Assembly: GCA_024138015.1 (NCBI GenBank)
Contig: JAMXBB010000009.1
Location: 38,709,787 to 38,773,786, forward strand
Length of the DNA: 64,000 nt
Origin: Lumnitzera littorea
Taxonomy: Eukaryota > Streptophyta > Magnoliopsida > Myrtales > Combretaceae
Direction: 5' to 3'
Positions 45,401 to 58,469 of the stretch are shown here, piece after piece. Made by a program: the position numbers and the translations under genes. The notes under the pieces are model-generated. The model did not search any database. It was not told the origin of the DNA and saw nothing but the letters and a program-made list of their open reading frames with translations. Position 1 is the stretch's first letter; each line of letters begins with the position of its first letter.

Positions 45401-47583
45401 TGATAAGGATCATAGACCTATCATGCGCTCCCGAGTTCGAGGACTTGTTCATATGGTTCACTAAGCTATCTGAGGAGAGCTTAACTCTGAAGAGTAATGC
45501 ATTCTCTAATCCAACCAGCTAAGTTACTCTACTCTTTACTTCATCCGAAAGACTACTAAGGTAATTGACTTGTTGCCGAGCTAACCCCTCCACAATACAT
45601 CTATCTAAGGCCAAGTATTGAATCAACATACTGTCGACCTAATACATCTCCAAAATCGAGCTAACCTCGATCGTAAGTGAACTAGCTGAGGCTGACTCGA
45701 TAATGGACTACCTCTTAAACTAACCCTTCCTCATTCCAGAACATTTGAGTTGTTAAGTTGTTGAACTACTAACCCCAAGTTGATCTACTCAGAACCTGTT
45801 TTGCTCAATAAGTAACATCATTAGGAGCACAGAATGGATAGTTAACACACACTCTATTTTGTAACATCCGTTCTGTCATTTTATAACTGAATATTCTTTT
45901 TGTTTGGTTACAACTTTACCCTTATAAATTATTCCTTTTCCTTTTCTAATAGGAATTTGTTTGTAATTTATACTAACTTAAGACTTACCTTAATTGGGTC
46001 ATATAAAAACTTGTAAATTGCAATAGCTATAACAGTTAATACCATCGACATTTAGATATACTCTCGTGAGCTAACTTCTACTTAATTTCATTTACTCTTA
46101 TTTGATCGATCATGAGCGTGAATTAGTGGTGAGTAACCTTTGGCCACACCTATGAATAATATCAAGTACAAGCTAAACTTGTATGAGGCATTGGTGCATT
46201 ATATCCATTGTTGATGTATGGGAACCCTTGCTTTAACCCTTAACTACTGTTTACTTTTTGGACCATTTTACAGTTTGGACCCATCCCCTTAGTTCATACA
46301 ATACTAGACAACTATTCATCCACGATGTGCCCGTATCAACTCCCCTTCTTGACTTTTTTGGCCTAGGTTCGCCTCGACCTTCACCTCTTCAGGCTTGCCT
46401 TGGCCTCTCTATGGCGTATTTAGGTACTTCAACCTCTTCAAGTACTTGCATCTTCAAGCATTCGCACTCAGATTACCTACTCGCTCCACATAGTACAGGT
46501 TATGCTCGACTTGGCAATCTTATTTGCCTTGCTACATTGCCTAAGCTAAAGCTACAACCCATTAGATAGTAGATAAGGTTGGAAGCGCTAATAAGTAGCT
46601 CTTCCTGCAGCCTTAGCTCACTTTCAACTAGCAACAACTCGACTTGGAGCGTTAGTGATAGGGATCATGGACTAATTACTTGCTTTTGAACTTGAGAGCT
46701 TGCTCAGATGGTTCATCGAGCTATCTAAATGAAGCTAAGCTTAAAATAACACAATATTCTCTAGCCCGATGTACTGAGATACATTCCCCTAACCTCTCTC
46801 TATCTCATTGAGAAGATTCTCGATGTACCCAACTAGTTATCGAGTAAATCACTTATTGCTATGTTAAGGCCAAATGATGAATCCACACATTACCGAGTTG
46901 AAGTGCATCCAATGTCAAGTTGCCAACTCCCAAGCCGATCATTCGGGGTTAACCAAATAATAGGCCACACATTGGACTAATCTCTCCTCAGTACAAAACA
47001 TTCGAGCAGCTGACACTGACCTGATCTACTTTAAACCTGTTCTACTTAACAAATAGCATCATTAGGACCATAGAATGGACAGTTGATACCTACCCCATTT
47101 TCTAACATCCATATTGTTCTTTTGTAATAGAATATCCTTTTTGTCCGATTACAACTCTACTCTTGTAATTTTTCCTTTTTCCCTTTTCTAGTAGGAATCC
47201 TTTTTTGTAATTTGTATATACCTAGGGCTTACTCTAATTGGGTTATATAAATACTTGTACTTTGTATCAGCTGCAACAGTTAATGAGCATTGAATTTCAA
47301 ATACTCCTTTCTCTTCTTGCGTGAGCTAAGTATCCTTACTTACACTCATTTACTCTTATTTAGTCTATTTTAAGAGTGGATTAGTGGTAAATACCCTTGA
47401 GCTATACTTGTGTGTAATATTAAGTGTGATCTGAGCTCATGTGAAGTGTCGGCGCGTCATATCCATCATCAGTATGTGAGGATCCTTACTTATCCTTCGA
47501 CTATAATTTAGTTTTCGGACCATCTCATAGTTCGGACTCACCTTTGATTCACATGATATTGAATCTCATGTGTTCCCTTCTCG
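45401..47583 (+). mobile_element. Inverted, internally deleted gypsy family-A element
   Basis: Two plus-oriented copies of LTR A (45401-46338, TGATAAGGATCATAG to GTGCCCGTATCA; and 46656 to about 47583, TGATAGGGATCATGG onward) flank only 317 bp of interior. Just before the second LTR the sequence CAACTCGACTTGGAGCGTTAG resembles a decayed polypurine-tract region of element A. TATA-like words ATATAAAAAC (about 46003) and ATATAAATAC (about 47245) lie at matching places. The pair is in opposite orientation to element A, so family A moved at least twice here. Right border approximate. No target duplication found. Confidence 0.7.
46339..46655 (+). other. 317-bp interior of the deleted family-A element
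   Basis: CT-rich sequence with one open frame but no recognisable gag or pol motif. Probably leader or gag remnants after a large internal deletion. Confidence 0.4.
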
Positions 47584-47663
47584 GTGATTTGCATCAATTG
47601 GGAGCTTATTCACATGCTTACTCTCCTTGTCGAACTCCTCAACAAAGAGAGTAGGGGAGTAAA

Positions 47664-47960
47664 TGTTGATAGGCCTTTTTGGGTTTAGGACACCTAAGCC
47701 TAAACCGACTGGCTCAAGATAAAGGCTCAACTCCAATAACCTAGTTCGAGTATAATTTGGCCCTATCTACTATAAATAGGGAATAAGGGCTCGAGGTATA
47801 TTGGCTCTCTCTCTCTCTCTTAAACTCTTTAGGGTTTTCGATCATAATGATTAGACTGATTTAGGCATCGAAGTGGCTATGCTAAAGCATCATTTAATAT
47901 TGCACACATAGCCCTTTTTTGTTTGTTTTTTTTTTTTTTATCTTGCAGGCACTACACAAT
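47664..47960 (+). repeat. Gypsy-type LTR (family F, copy 2)
   Basis: It starts TGTTGATAGGCCTTTTTGGG and follows the order of 23116-23413: AACTCCAATAACCTAGTTCGA, CTATAAATAGGG (TATA box), a CT microsatellite (47805-47820), TTTAGGGTTTTCGAT, GATTTAGGCATCGAAGTGGCTA, CATAGCCCTTTTTT and then a T-run and CTTGCAGGCAC. The right border is approximate. No internal domain follows, so probably a solo LTR or fragment. Confidence 0.6.
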
Positions 47961-48769
47961 GGAAAAAACAATTTCAATCTTTATCGGTAAAATTATAAAG
48001 CAAAACTTAATATGCTTGTGTCTAAATTGGGGCATATAGAGTAAATATTATTAATTTATTATTTTTTACCAATTCAGTTTCCCATCATTTTTTTTTCCTC
48101 TTGAAACTCAAATCCTATAGGACTTTGGGATTCTGTAAGACTTTTATTAGGTCATACAAGTTGAAAATCCTAAAAGAATCCAAGCGGTTGAACCCTTACA
48201 AGCGAATCACAATTTTGGTATTTTCAATTGATGACGTCTCTGTGTCGGTTCAGAGTTCATGACTGTCCAATTCGTCTGCTTCAAAGTGTTTTACCATGGT
48301 AGTTAAAATCAAACCGGAAAAGCCAACTAAATGAGTGTTATTGAAAATGGAACCTAAGGTTAGTCAGGTACGTTCTCAAGAAGCGAAATTGGGTAGTTGA
48401 ATTGGGATTAAGTTCAATCAGATCGGCTTCCACCGATCCACATGCATATTTAAAAAAATGAGTTAATAAACTTATAAACTTATTTAGGTTTAAGCAAGTA
48501 GAAAAGCCCATTGTCATGCCTTCATTTACTGCATAATGTGCTGATATAGTAATTTTTAGCAGGTCATGCCTTTACTATTACAAATACAAATAGACCATCA
48601 TTTTCCATGCTTTAAGTATGCTGATATAGTTTTTTTTTTTTTTTTTCCCTTAACAACACTATATATTATAACTTGAGGGAGAGGAAGAGTTGAATTTAGT
48701 TCATCTCCTTTTTAAGATAAGTATTGGTACTACTAAATTATAACATTTTTAACATTAAATTACTTTTAC
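47961..48769. other. AT-rich DNA with one dispersed-repeat copy
   Basis: 48256-48420 matches 20958-21131 (CCAATTC, ACCATGGTAGTTAAAATC, AAAAGCCAACT, GTTCTCAAG, TTGGGATT in order). The rest has T-runs and no gene. Confidence 0.45.
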
Positions 48770-49200
48770 ACTTAGTTTGGTATAACGAAAGGAATTGGAA
48801 ATGAAATAGTGTGGGAGGAAATAATACGAAGAGAAGGAATTATGGGGGTGACTGATTCTTTCCAATGTGTTTGGGTTTATGGAAGGAAAGAAAATTGAAT
48901 GAATCCTAATTATTATTAAATACAAAATAGGATGTAAATTAAAATTACTAATATATCCATAAAATATTAATAAGAAGAAAAATACAAGTGAAAAGGAGGA
49001 GCAAATGATTACAAAACTTTTCCTCCTCTTTCTCTCCACTTTGTAGGGGATTAAAATTTAGTGCACTTATGGAAATGATTCACTCTATCTTCCTTTCTTC
49101 TCAGTTTTCTTTCTAAAACAAATAATGAAATTGTATTATATTTTTCCCACTTTTCTTCCCTTCCAATTCTTTCCTCCCATTTTTTCCCTTCTTATACATA
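48770..49200. mobile_element. MITE-like foldback element
   Basis: The left part (GTATAACGAAAGGAATTGGAA, GGGAGGAAA) is loosely mirrored by the right part (AATTCTTTCCTCCCATTTTTTCCC, TTCTTATAC), and purine-rich left DNA faces pyrimidine-rich right DNA, giving a foldback of about 430 bp. Ends and target duplication uncertain. The 94-residue minus-strand frame inside is a by-product. Confidence 0.4.
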
Positions 49201-50589
49201 GTATTAAAGGTCTTATAGGTTTATGAATAGATATTATTCGTTATAATAATCACTTTAAGTTATTTTATTATTTTTATGCATACGTATGTTCTAAATCAAT
49301 TACAGCGCATTGCGCAAACTTTTATTTAGTTTATAACTAATGGCAAAAAAAGGAAAAAAAAAATACAGGTGTTATTTACATATATTTCCTTATAGTTTTC
49401 TTTTTCATAATTAAAAGATAGAAGTGAAGTCGCCTATATTTTTCTATTATCTCCTAAAAATTTAAGATACATTGTTGTACTGTATGAATTAATTAATTAT
49501 GTCGTCAACTTCTCAAGCTATAACGGAAAGCGTAAGGTGAGTGGGCTCGGAATCCATTCTCCTAACCTTTTTCTTTTTTTTTTTTTGGTCATAGATGAGA
49601 TGTTTTGCTTTTTGTCTTTATTTGTTTTTTCCTCCCTTGTCTCACCAGTTCTCGATTTCTTAGTCACCACGTTTGGTGCATTCATTCACTGATTAAGAAA
49701 AGAACCGGTTCCACTTTTGCGAACTGTATAAATAGATGCCAAATATCTTACTTCTTTATATATATATATTTTTTTGTTACCAAATAAACATTATTTGCAT
49801 GTCAAGACAAATATTTAAAACAGACTATTAAAACATAGTTCTTTCAAAATTAAAAACAACTAGTTATGCGAAAACTAATTTGACTTGTAATTGTAAATTT
49901 TTTTTTAGAAAAATAACAAATATCAATAGGATCTAATACGTATAAACACTGTATTTTTTGTCATTATGGAAGCATTTGTAATTTATGATTTCATCGTCAC
50001 GTAAGGAAAAAGGACGTGATGTAAAATGTACCTATAGTACAATTGCTCGTCCCATCACCATGATCGTTGTTTCTCCTCCAGTTTCTGCAAAATGATATTT
50101 CAAAGAAGATTATAATTCTTCAGGTTAATCATTCGCTTTTTGATATATCATCTATGATATAAAAGATATAATAAAGTTAGTGTTCGGGATGTACAGTCAA
50201 AACCGACAATTTCGAACAATTTTTTAATACTGTATTATTATGTGCCACTGTTTAAATTATAATCATTCATTATCAATCTAAACTACAAATGAACCTCTCT
50301 TCACCAAATTGTTATGTCTTAATAGGTAATCGAATAATTCATCTTGTACTATATTATTGAGAAAAGTAATTATTCACAGTACATATTCATAATATTAGCA
50401 ACAATAGATACACACACTAATTAGTATTAATGATTATATAACAACAGCAATAATGCACAACATCAATAATAACACAACAGTAATTGAAATATCCGAATAT
50501 GTATATGAATATGTAAGCAAATAAACTTTATTTCTATGTTAAAATGATGGTACTTTAATGTCATTTTCTCATACTATCATAGAAATTTT
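49201..50589. other. AT-rich intergenic DNA
   Basis: No gene or repeat recognised apart from T- and TA-rich stretches (49565-49590, 49755-49775). Confidence 0.4.
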
Positions 50590-50921
50590 TGTTGAGAATT
50601 CACATCTAAACATATGTATTAGTTAGTTGGCTAGTTAAGTGTAACTACCAATATGAATAGTTGTGTTGTGATTAAAGCAAGTGAGAGTGAGAATTAAAGT
50701 GCACGTGAGTGTGTAAACAAGTGAACATTTAACGAATAAAGTGAAATACAAGAGAGTGAAATATTTACTTCAAGATTCTATTTTGTTCGTTATTTAAATT
50801 CTTGAGTGAGTGTATCAGTGAGAGACTAAAAAACTAGGTTAAAAAGTATATCAGACGAGTTTCATTTTAACATATTAGTATCAGAGTCTTGCTATTTCCT
50901 TGATCCATTAGTGTGAAAATA

Positions 50922-51675
50922 TAGCCAACCCAAATAACAACATTTTAGGATCCCTAACAATTCTTGATAGGACAATTTACAACAACTGGTGCACTCAAAT
51001 GAAAGTTACTTTCGGTTTTTAAGATGCGTTAAAGATCGTTAATAATAGTGTTCAAGAATTGAGGGAAAAATCCAACTGATGCACAACGACAAGTACATTG
51101 AGAGTTGAAAAAGAAAGATTGTGATTCTTTGTTATATATTCATCAATGTGTAAATTCATCAAATTTTGAAAAGATTTTTTCAACAACTACTTCTAAGGAA
51201 TCTTGGGATATTTTAGGTAAATGTTATAAAGGTGTAGTAAAAACAAAGAAAGCACGCTTGCAAACCCAATGAAGATAATATGAACTCCTTTGGATGGATA
51301 ATAAAGAAATTATGGCTGAATTTTACGTAAAAGTGACAATTCTCACCAATTAAATGAAGGCAAATATTGAGAAATTGACTAATTGTGGAGAAAATTCTTT
51401 GATATCTTACTTCAAAATTCGATCATGTGGTGGTGGTAATAAAAGAAATCTTTGACCTTAGTGGTACAATAAATTTGCTATAGACTTAGCTAAGCATTTA
51501 ATGGTGCATGGAAGGAGTAAACATATTGAGACTAGAATTCATTTTCTAAGAGATTAAGTGAACAAGGACAAGCTTGAGCTAGTGTGTTTTGCAATTGAAA
51601 ACCAACTAGCTAATATTATGACTAAAACATTGAAGAGTGATAGATTTGTAAAGTTAAGGGACATGTTTAAGAATG
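50922..51675 (+). pseudogene. copia gag::RNase H fusion pseudogene
   Basis: Plus-strand reading with frameshifts. Gag starts near 50922 with ATA in place of the start codon, then ANPNNN, YNNWCTQMK, the LLYIHQCV block, FEKIFSTTTSKESWDIL, CYKGV-KTKKARLQT and FYVKVTILTN, ending SKFDHVVVVIKEIFDLS at about 51460. Immediately afterwards, at about 51461-51465, the sequence becomes RNase H: NKFAIDLAKHLMVHGRSKHIETRIHFLRD, then NQLANIMTKTLKSDRFVKLRDMF. Zinc knuckle, protease, integrase and nearly all of RT are absent. Several stops. The parent lineage differs from the element at 21195 (different gag type). Confidence 0.85.
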
Positions 51676-51679
51676 CTAC

Positions 51680-52436
51680 TAGGCGAGTTATTATAGGGTT
51701 TTCAACCCACTAAAATCTCTATTATGGTTTCACCTAATAAGGTTTTTAAATGGGTTTTGTAAGTAGTTTTCAAACTCTATAAGATTTCAAGTTGAATTTT
51801 GGGATTTAGAAAAGACTCGATGGAAAATTCGAACCTAGTTAAAAATAATAATAATATATATATATGATATTATTAATTTAGTATTAGTTGTAAATAATAA
51901 AATATGATAACTAATAAAAGATATCTTGTCTTTTTCATGCCTTTTCCTTTCCAAAAAAAAAAAAAAAAAGAAAAAGAAAAGCTAACCTCATCTCTTTCTA
52001 TATCTCTCATAGTCTCACACTCTCTTTGATTTTCTTCTCTCGCCTTTACTCTTTTTTTTCAGCTAATCAGCCACATTTCTCAATCCCTACCCTACTTCTT
52101 TTCACTAATCATGTATTCATTTAAAATGAAAAGAAGTTAGTTTAGTCTTGAATAGCCATACACTATTTCCTTTATTATTCAAAACAAACTATATGTCATT
52201 TACTTTATTTTTGCTATACTCCCACAAATCATTTTTTTTTTTTAAATATTTTTTAGTATTAACAAGTTGAGTCGAGTTTTTAATGGGTTATACAAAACCC
52301 TATAAGGGTAGGTTTTAGAAATATGGTAAAAACTTTGCAGGATACCTTATAGAGTTTTATGAAGCCTTATAAGGTATTGGGTTAAGCTTAAGTTTTGCAA
52401 AACCTGTTCCGAACTTACCCTAATGGCATCCCTAGA
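51680..52436. mobile_element. Possible hAT-like insert inside the copia derivative
   Basis: The block starts TAGGCGAG and ends CATCCCTA. It has GGTTTT/CCTTATAAGG words shared with 22684-22912 and no copia homology. The left end is imperfect and no 8-bp duplication was seen. An A-run at 51953-51970 and a pyrimidine-rich stretch follow. Confidence 0.35.
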
Positions 52437-52807
52437 CATATTGAATGTTGTGTGTATGATGTTGCAACAAATCTCAATTAGGAAGATATGTTGAGTGCAA
52501 TTTATATTTGGACATATGTGTTAGTTGGTTGGTTAGTTACTTAGTGGTTACGTAGTGTAGTTAGTTAAGTATAACTATCAATATAAATAATTTTATTGTG
52601 ATTAAAGTAAGTGAGAGTGAGAACTAAAGTGCATGCGAGTGTGTAAACAAGTGAACATTCAGTGAATAAAGTGAAATATATGAAAGTGAAAGATTTCCTT
52701 CAACATTCTATTTTATTCATTATTCAAGTTTTTAAGTGAATGTATCGATAAGAGACTCAACAATTAGGTTAGAAAATGTGTCAAACGAGTTTTGTTCTAA
52801 CAATTTT

Positions 52808-55086
52808 CACTCCTTATAATACGAAGGTGAACATTATTCGAGAATACTATATTTCTTGTTGTATGTTTTATAAGTGCTAATTTATGTTAAAAGGCATATT
52901 AGAACACTATTTTGCTAAATATTATATATGAAGTGGTACTAAGGTAACATAAGCGATAACAACAAGGCAAAACATTCTTAATAACACAATAATAACAACA
53001 ATGACAATCTCTTTCATATCTAAGATCAAACTAACTTAATAAATAATAAAGTATTTTAATATTAAAATCAACAGCTAATTTTTGTAATGCATATATATAT
53101 AGATATCATGTATTGTATATAGATTAAGCAGAAACGTATGTATGTGTATTATATAGCCTTTTGGCTACATGTATATACATGTGTGTGTTTATTTGTTTGT
53201 TATGCTTTTATAATGGTTGTGATTAGATGTAGATAAATTAAAAATATGATTTTCCTTATTTATAAATTATTTTTTACTTTTATAGATTATATGTATACAT
53301 ATATATGTACATTTATTTGATTCATGATTCAAATAAAGATTATATATATAAATCATGTAGAAAATAGTGATGAATATGTATGACAACTCAATTAAATAAA
53401 AATATATATGTATATATTTTTATCAATGTACATACATACATACGATAATATATAATATTGTTTTGTGGATATATGCATATATATATATATATCTATATTA
53501 GTTTTAAAATATGTAATATATTAAATGAATAGATTTGATAACGAAAATGCATCACATGCATATTTTACCAAAAAGAAAAAAGAAATCAAAATTAGAACAC
53601 AAACAAATTAACACAATTACATTATCAGTAAACCAAATTAAAAGAAAAAAAAAAACAAAAGAACTCTTTTTCCCTAATTTGTAATGCTGAAACCCTTTAC
53701 TCTTTCCCTCCTAGCATTGAAGTTGAAGTCGAATCCCAACATAGCCACTCATTCAACTAAAACCTTAACCTAAACAATTGAAGCTAAGGTCTAGCAACAA
53801 TAGTAATCTACCATTTCAAAAGCGAAAAACTTCATTACTTTAAAAACAATTCAACAAATTCACATAAAAATTTCAAAACTTTACATTACATATCAACTTG
53901 TCCGAAATTTTCATACTTAAAATCAAAGTACCCTTGTTGAACCTTGGGCATTCATGGGATTTCCTTCCCACATTTGCTTTTCTCCCTACTATTGAAACCC
54001 TAGCTTTTTATACCAAATTTGTATATCACAATGCCATAACTCTATCGGATAAGATTTGGCTTTCTCTAAACTTGACTTGAGTATTTTTCAAGGTTATGGT
54101 TTAGGTTTGTGAAAAAGATAAGGGAAAGGGATGACGAAATCGGGTTTTATGTAGATATGATGGGGTTATAGTTTCAAGATGGAGGGGAAAGGGTTAGGTT
54201 TTGATTCGAAGGAAAAGAAATTAAGGACTTAAGAAGGGGAATGTATCTTAGATTTGATTTTCTAAGTAATCAATTGTATTTATTATTTTGTCATTTGTAG
54301 TTCTTTTTAGATTTTTAGCTTTCTAAATGGGTGGTGGGTTTGACATGAAAAATAATTTGCTCATGTGGAAGGTTGGTTGAAATAAAAATACTGACTTAAA
54401 AATACAAATTAGTGAAAATCCACGTCACATGAATCCATTAGTTAATAAAGCTGAGTAAACTAATGATATTAATGAGAAGTAATAACGTGAAACTAAATAT
54501 TCAATTAGATATATAATATTACAAGTTCAAAGTACAAGTTTAAGATAAAAAAAAATGGTAAGTTAGAGGTGTAAACCGTAATATTACCCCAATATATTTT
54601 ATTATACTCTATGAGGTGTTCATAATTACATAATTACATGTGCATTTATGGATTGCATGAAACAAAATCTGTTTTTAGCATGTACATAATAATAAGTTCA
54701 AAAGTATAACATATTATATGTACTTATTACGATTTCTTGTATCTTAAATATTCAATAAAAAATTTTCACATACAATCGCATTATGCACCTTATAATAACC
54801 ACTCTTAGCCCTTCCCAATCCAAATGGAAGAGTAAATATTACTTTTCATAATAAGGCTGAAAATTTGTGTTATCGTATCGTGTTTTATTTCCGTATCTAA
54901 ATGAGTTTATATTTGACAAACCTCAATCCATAACATAATCTATTTATTAATTGTGTATAAAAATCTAAACTTACGACCTATTATGTTTTATATCCGGGTT
55001 GAACCCATTTATCTTTTCTCATAATTGTATATATTTAGTATAATTTATTGATTGCATACATTTATCAAAAGTTATTAATTGGACTG
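52808..55086. other. Very AT-rich intergenic DNA
   Basis: No supported gene. 53085-53520 is dominated by ATATAT/GTATAT words with a (TA) run near 53475-53490. 53690-54250 is slightly less AT-rich but has no coding I recognise. Confidence 0.4.
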
Positions 55087-55570
55087 CTGATAGGGCTTTT
55101 TAGATATAACCCCCTTAAGCTTGTGCTGACCTGATTAGGTTCATGAACGAAGTTATAATTCTCTAGACTAAGCCTCCCTATCTTCATTGTTGAGCTTAAT
55201 CCAAGCTCATAACATAACCTGCTCAGCTACAATGGTCAACTACTATCAAAAGACTGTGGATAAGGTTGAATAATTGAGTCAATAACAATCTCCTACATTT
55301 GTGGAACACATTAGACATTATAACTTCATTTCCTAACACTTGTGAACGTAACTTTTGCCCACTAACTCTTCTCCAATTACTGACTCCCCTCCTCTATAAA
55401 TATAAGGCTATCACTCAATGGTAAATTATTTGATAATTCGTATACTAGAGCTTACTTTTTACCTTTGAGTACCCTTGCTTGCATACTAATTTAATTTAAG
55501 TATCAGAGTAGTTATATTGGATAACACTCCGATGCTCGTCACTATTCTTTGTCTTATAGGCTTGAATAGT
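55087..55570 (+). repeat. LTR-like sequence related to family F (copy 3)
   Basis: It starts TGCTGATAGGGCTTTTTAGA, contains CTCCTCTATAAATATAAGG (TATA box) and then a TTTAAGTATCAGAGTAG block comparable with the GGCATCGAAGTGGCT block of family F. Ends and duplication not resolved. No internal domain seen. Confidence 0.45.
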
Positions 55571-58080
55571 TACATGAAGCTCAATCTCATCTAAGTCTCT
55601 ATCTTCTAATACCTAAAGACAATATGGACAATTCAATGATTTATCATTTTATTTGTGCTTGTCATAATAGTAAATAGTATGAAGACATGATAATATGATA
55701 TTTTCTATAACATATAAGTAATGTTAAATCAATCGATAAACATACAAATTGAGTAGTGTATGGGAAATGGATGAGATATGGATTATGCTCTATTCTTGAA
55801 GTCTACAAAATGCAAAAGCAAGTACTTCTTCATTGAAACGATATTTTATTCGTTAAGTTATGTTATCAAATAAAAATATATGGATACATATGTATTGGTT
55901 ATTTTTTTTTTCCTTTTCACAAAACATAATAACTTCTGGAGGCGCTATACAAGTATGTAAATTGGACTCTAAAATATCACATCTATAATAGCTAAAAGTA
56001 TAAAAATAACATACAAGTCACTTAAATATAAATTTTACTTGATAAAAAGCTATTACAAGTTCATTAGTATAAATTTTATGAGCAAAAGTTTTATGTTTAG
56101 TAACATTATCAAAACTCCAATATATTGGTATAAATTTTACTAAAATTTTCAATTAAGTGATAGTTCTACTAGCTAAAGATTTTACACTTTACACTAAAAG
56201 CAGGAATAACAACAAATTAAACATCGAAAAAAATTCCAAATACTTATAAGTCTATATAACAATACAAAGTTAACATTGAGTAAAAATTCTGAATAGCTAC
56301 TTTGCCATAATAATATTTAATTATTACAATATAACATGATTTTTATTATGAAAATGAAGTTAGTATGATAATATTTCAACATGGTGAATAATGAAAATTC
56401 ACAACCATTGATACAATTGTTCTATCTCAATTTTCTCTTTTTCAAGAAAATTTTTTCTTAGATGGAGGGATTTCATATTAGCTTTTCATATATCACATCA
56501 TAGATTTTGTTAAAGTGGCTATAAGGATCCATTTTCAGTAACTAATCATCTTCTCTATCTTCCCCATCTTCTACAATGCTCAACTGTTAACCTTTTCAAC
56601 ACGGCTAGTGAAGGAATGTTTATATAGCATAATAACAGGTTTGAGATATGCCATAAAATAATGCAGGTATACACATATATCTCATTATCTAACTAAAAAT
56701 GGGTAAAAGACATGAAGGTGGTAAATTAATAAAGTAAATTAAACTAAATAATTGTGTTTGACTTAAGATTCAATTTTCAGCTAGCTATACTGCAATTGTA
56801 ATGACAGAACACTTATGCAAACTATAACAAGATCAAAGGAAGGAATGGGATTTTAAAAAAGAAGAAGAAGAAGAAAGAAAACAAAAACAAAATACAGCAA
56901 ACTACAAACTACGTTGAGATATTTAAGAAGATATACCAATCTCAAAAAAAAAAAAAAAAGGAACTCTTCTCTCCATCGACCAATTTCATCCTAGAATTCC
57001 TAGGATTTTGCAACTTGCAAGTTTAAGAAAGTGAAAAATAGTTAGAATTTGGGCAATGAAAGTTAGGAAGTAGCGTGGGTTTACTTGGTTCATGGGATTC
57101 CCTTGATTCTAACATTAATCCACTTGGTTCATAGGGTTCCCTTGGTTTGAGTAGATACCAAACTTATTCAAGAGGAAAATCAAAAAAGCAGCAAGCATTC
57201 TAGTAAGCTTCTTGCTTTCATTTTTTAATTGAAATATATTGTTTGGCACAATAAACACAAAAACCTGTTTTGATGGTACTCCTTGCGAGAATAACCCAGG
57301 CTAATCGCTCAACTGAAGAAGGTTCTTGGGCTAAAGAATAACCTTAGTCGTTTCATGAAGCATCGTTGCTCATTGTCATTGGAGAATAAGATGTGGCCAA
57401 GTACTTAGGAAAAGGAAGAAAAGTGGAAAAGTGAAAAAGGAAAGTAAACTAAAAGTCTAAACCTTAGTTTATAAGTTATGTTGTGGGCTTTTGAATTTAG
57501 GAAGAAAAAATAGGAGAAATGAGAATTTATTATTATTGATATTAAATGGGTTTTTGGTCAAACTTGAACTTGTTTACTTAAATGGATCAATAAATAAGTT
57601 TTGAAACTTAGACATGAACCCGGATATAAATTTAGATGGATCTGTAAATAGGTTTTGGAACTTAGACATAAATCTGGATATAAATTTAGTTGTGTTTAAG
57701 TAAGTCGGACTCGTTTGTGTTTTATGTTCTTTTTTTTTTATACATTGACCCATTTAAATCGTATCATATATAGGTTTATTTTGTTAATATCTGTATCCTA
57801 AGTTATTAGCCTTACTTTATAATAACTACTAGAACAAAGTTCTTGTCCTTATGTGTCTTTGATGTAAGCCTTAAAATTTTACAATTTGATAGTAGAAGAA
57901 TGAAAAAATCTTTGAAGGATTTTTGTCTTTTATTTTTTGTTTTTCAGTACATACTTCATATATACACAAGTATCATATATATACAAAAAAATTAAGTTTC
58001 ATAATACAAGAGAAATTATCTAAGGAGGTTAAAAGGAGATGGGTAATTTTGGATAGGTAGAATAAGAAGAAGTTATTTAA
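55571..58080. other. AT-rich intergenic DNA with small repeats
   Basis: No gene. It includes a (GAA)5 tract at 56861-56875, a repeated CACTTGGTTCATxGGxTTCCCTTG segment (about 57080-57155) and the 54-bp tandem duplication listed separately. Confidence 0.4.
57582..57689. repeat. 54-bp tandem duplication
   Basis: Units 57582-57635 and 57636-57689, both ATGGATC-xTAAATA-GTTTT-GAACTTAGACAT-AA-C-GGATATAAATTTAG. They differ at a handful of positions. Confidence 0.75.
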
Positions 58081-58469
58081 GGCTCCATTTGGTTCATTTT
58101 TTTTTTTTTATCTTATTGGTGTTTTTTTATTATCTACTCAAATATTGCGTAGGGTAATAATAAAACACACAAAAAAATAAAAATATAATTTCATATATAT
58201 ACTTCTTTTAAAATTAATTATCCAATTACAATAATAATCTCTAATACATAATATATATATTTAAAATATTTTTTCTTAAAAATATGCTAAATTTTATTTT
58301 TTAATTTTGATGCTTCAATTACTATTTTCATCATAATTTTGAAAATAAAAGAGATAAGATAAAGAAAAATAGTTTTTTAAATATTAAATTTCAAACAAAT
58401 ACAAATTAGATATAAAACAGATACATATAAGATACCGACAAAAAAAAAAAAAATCCAAATGAGAGCTAA
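58081..58469. mobile_element. MITE-like element with ~15-bp inverted ends
   Basis: The left end GGCTCCATTTGGTTC plus T-run is mirrored by the right end, which read in reverse is AGCTCTCATTTGGATT plus T-run. About 389 bp, AT-rich inside, no coding. The ends resemble the GGxxCTGTTTGG-type ends of PIF/Harbinger- or hAT-derived MITEs. The superfamily is unsettled because the flanking duplication is unclear (TTA versus TAA). Confidence 0.45.

Larger units (their letters stand above)
50590..52802 (+). mobile_element. Ty1-copia deletion derivative with gag-to-RNase H fusion
   Basis: A 2213-bp plus-strand element: 5' LTR 50590-50872 and 3' LTR 52489-52802, both TGTTGAG..TAACA, flanked by a perfect duplication ATTTT (50585-50589 and 52803-52807). 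A tRNA-Met-type primer site (TATTAGTATCAGAGTC) follows the 5' LTR at 50873. A purine tract (AGGAAGATA) precedes the 3' LTR. The interior has gag and the tail of RNase H only. A non-copia block (about 51680-52436) with CTAGGCGAG and ATCCCTAG ends appears to be a later insert. Confidence 0.85.

Noticed and set aside
46258..46569. 103-residue open frame
   Set aside because: It starts inside an LTR A copy and runs into the short interior of a deleted element. No gag or pol motif.
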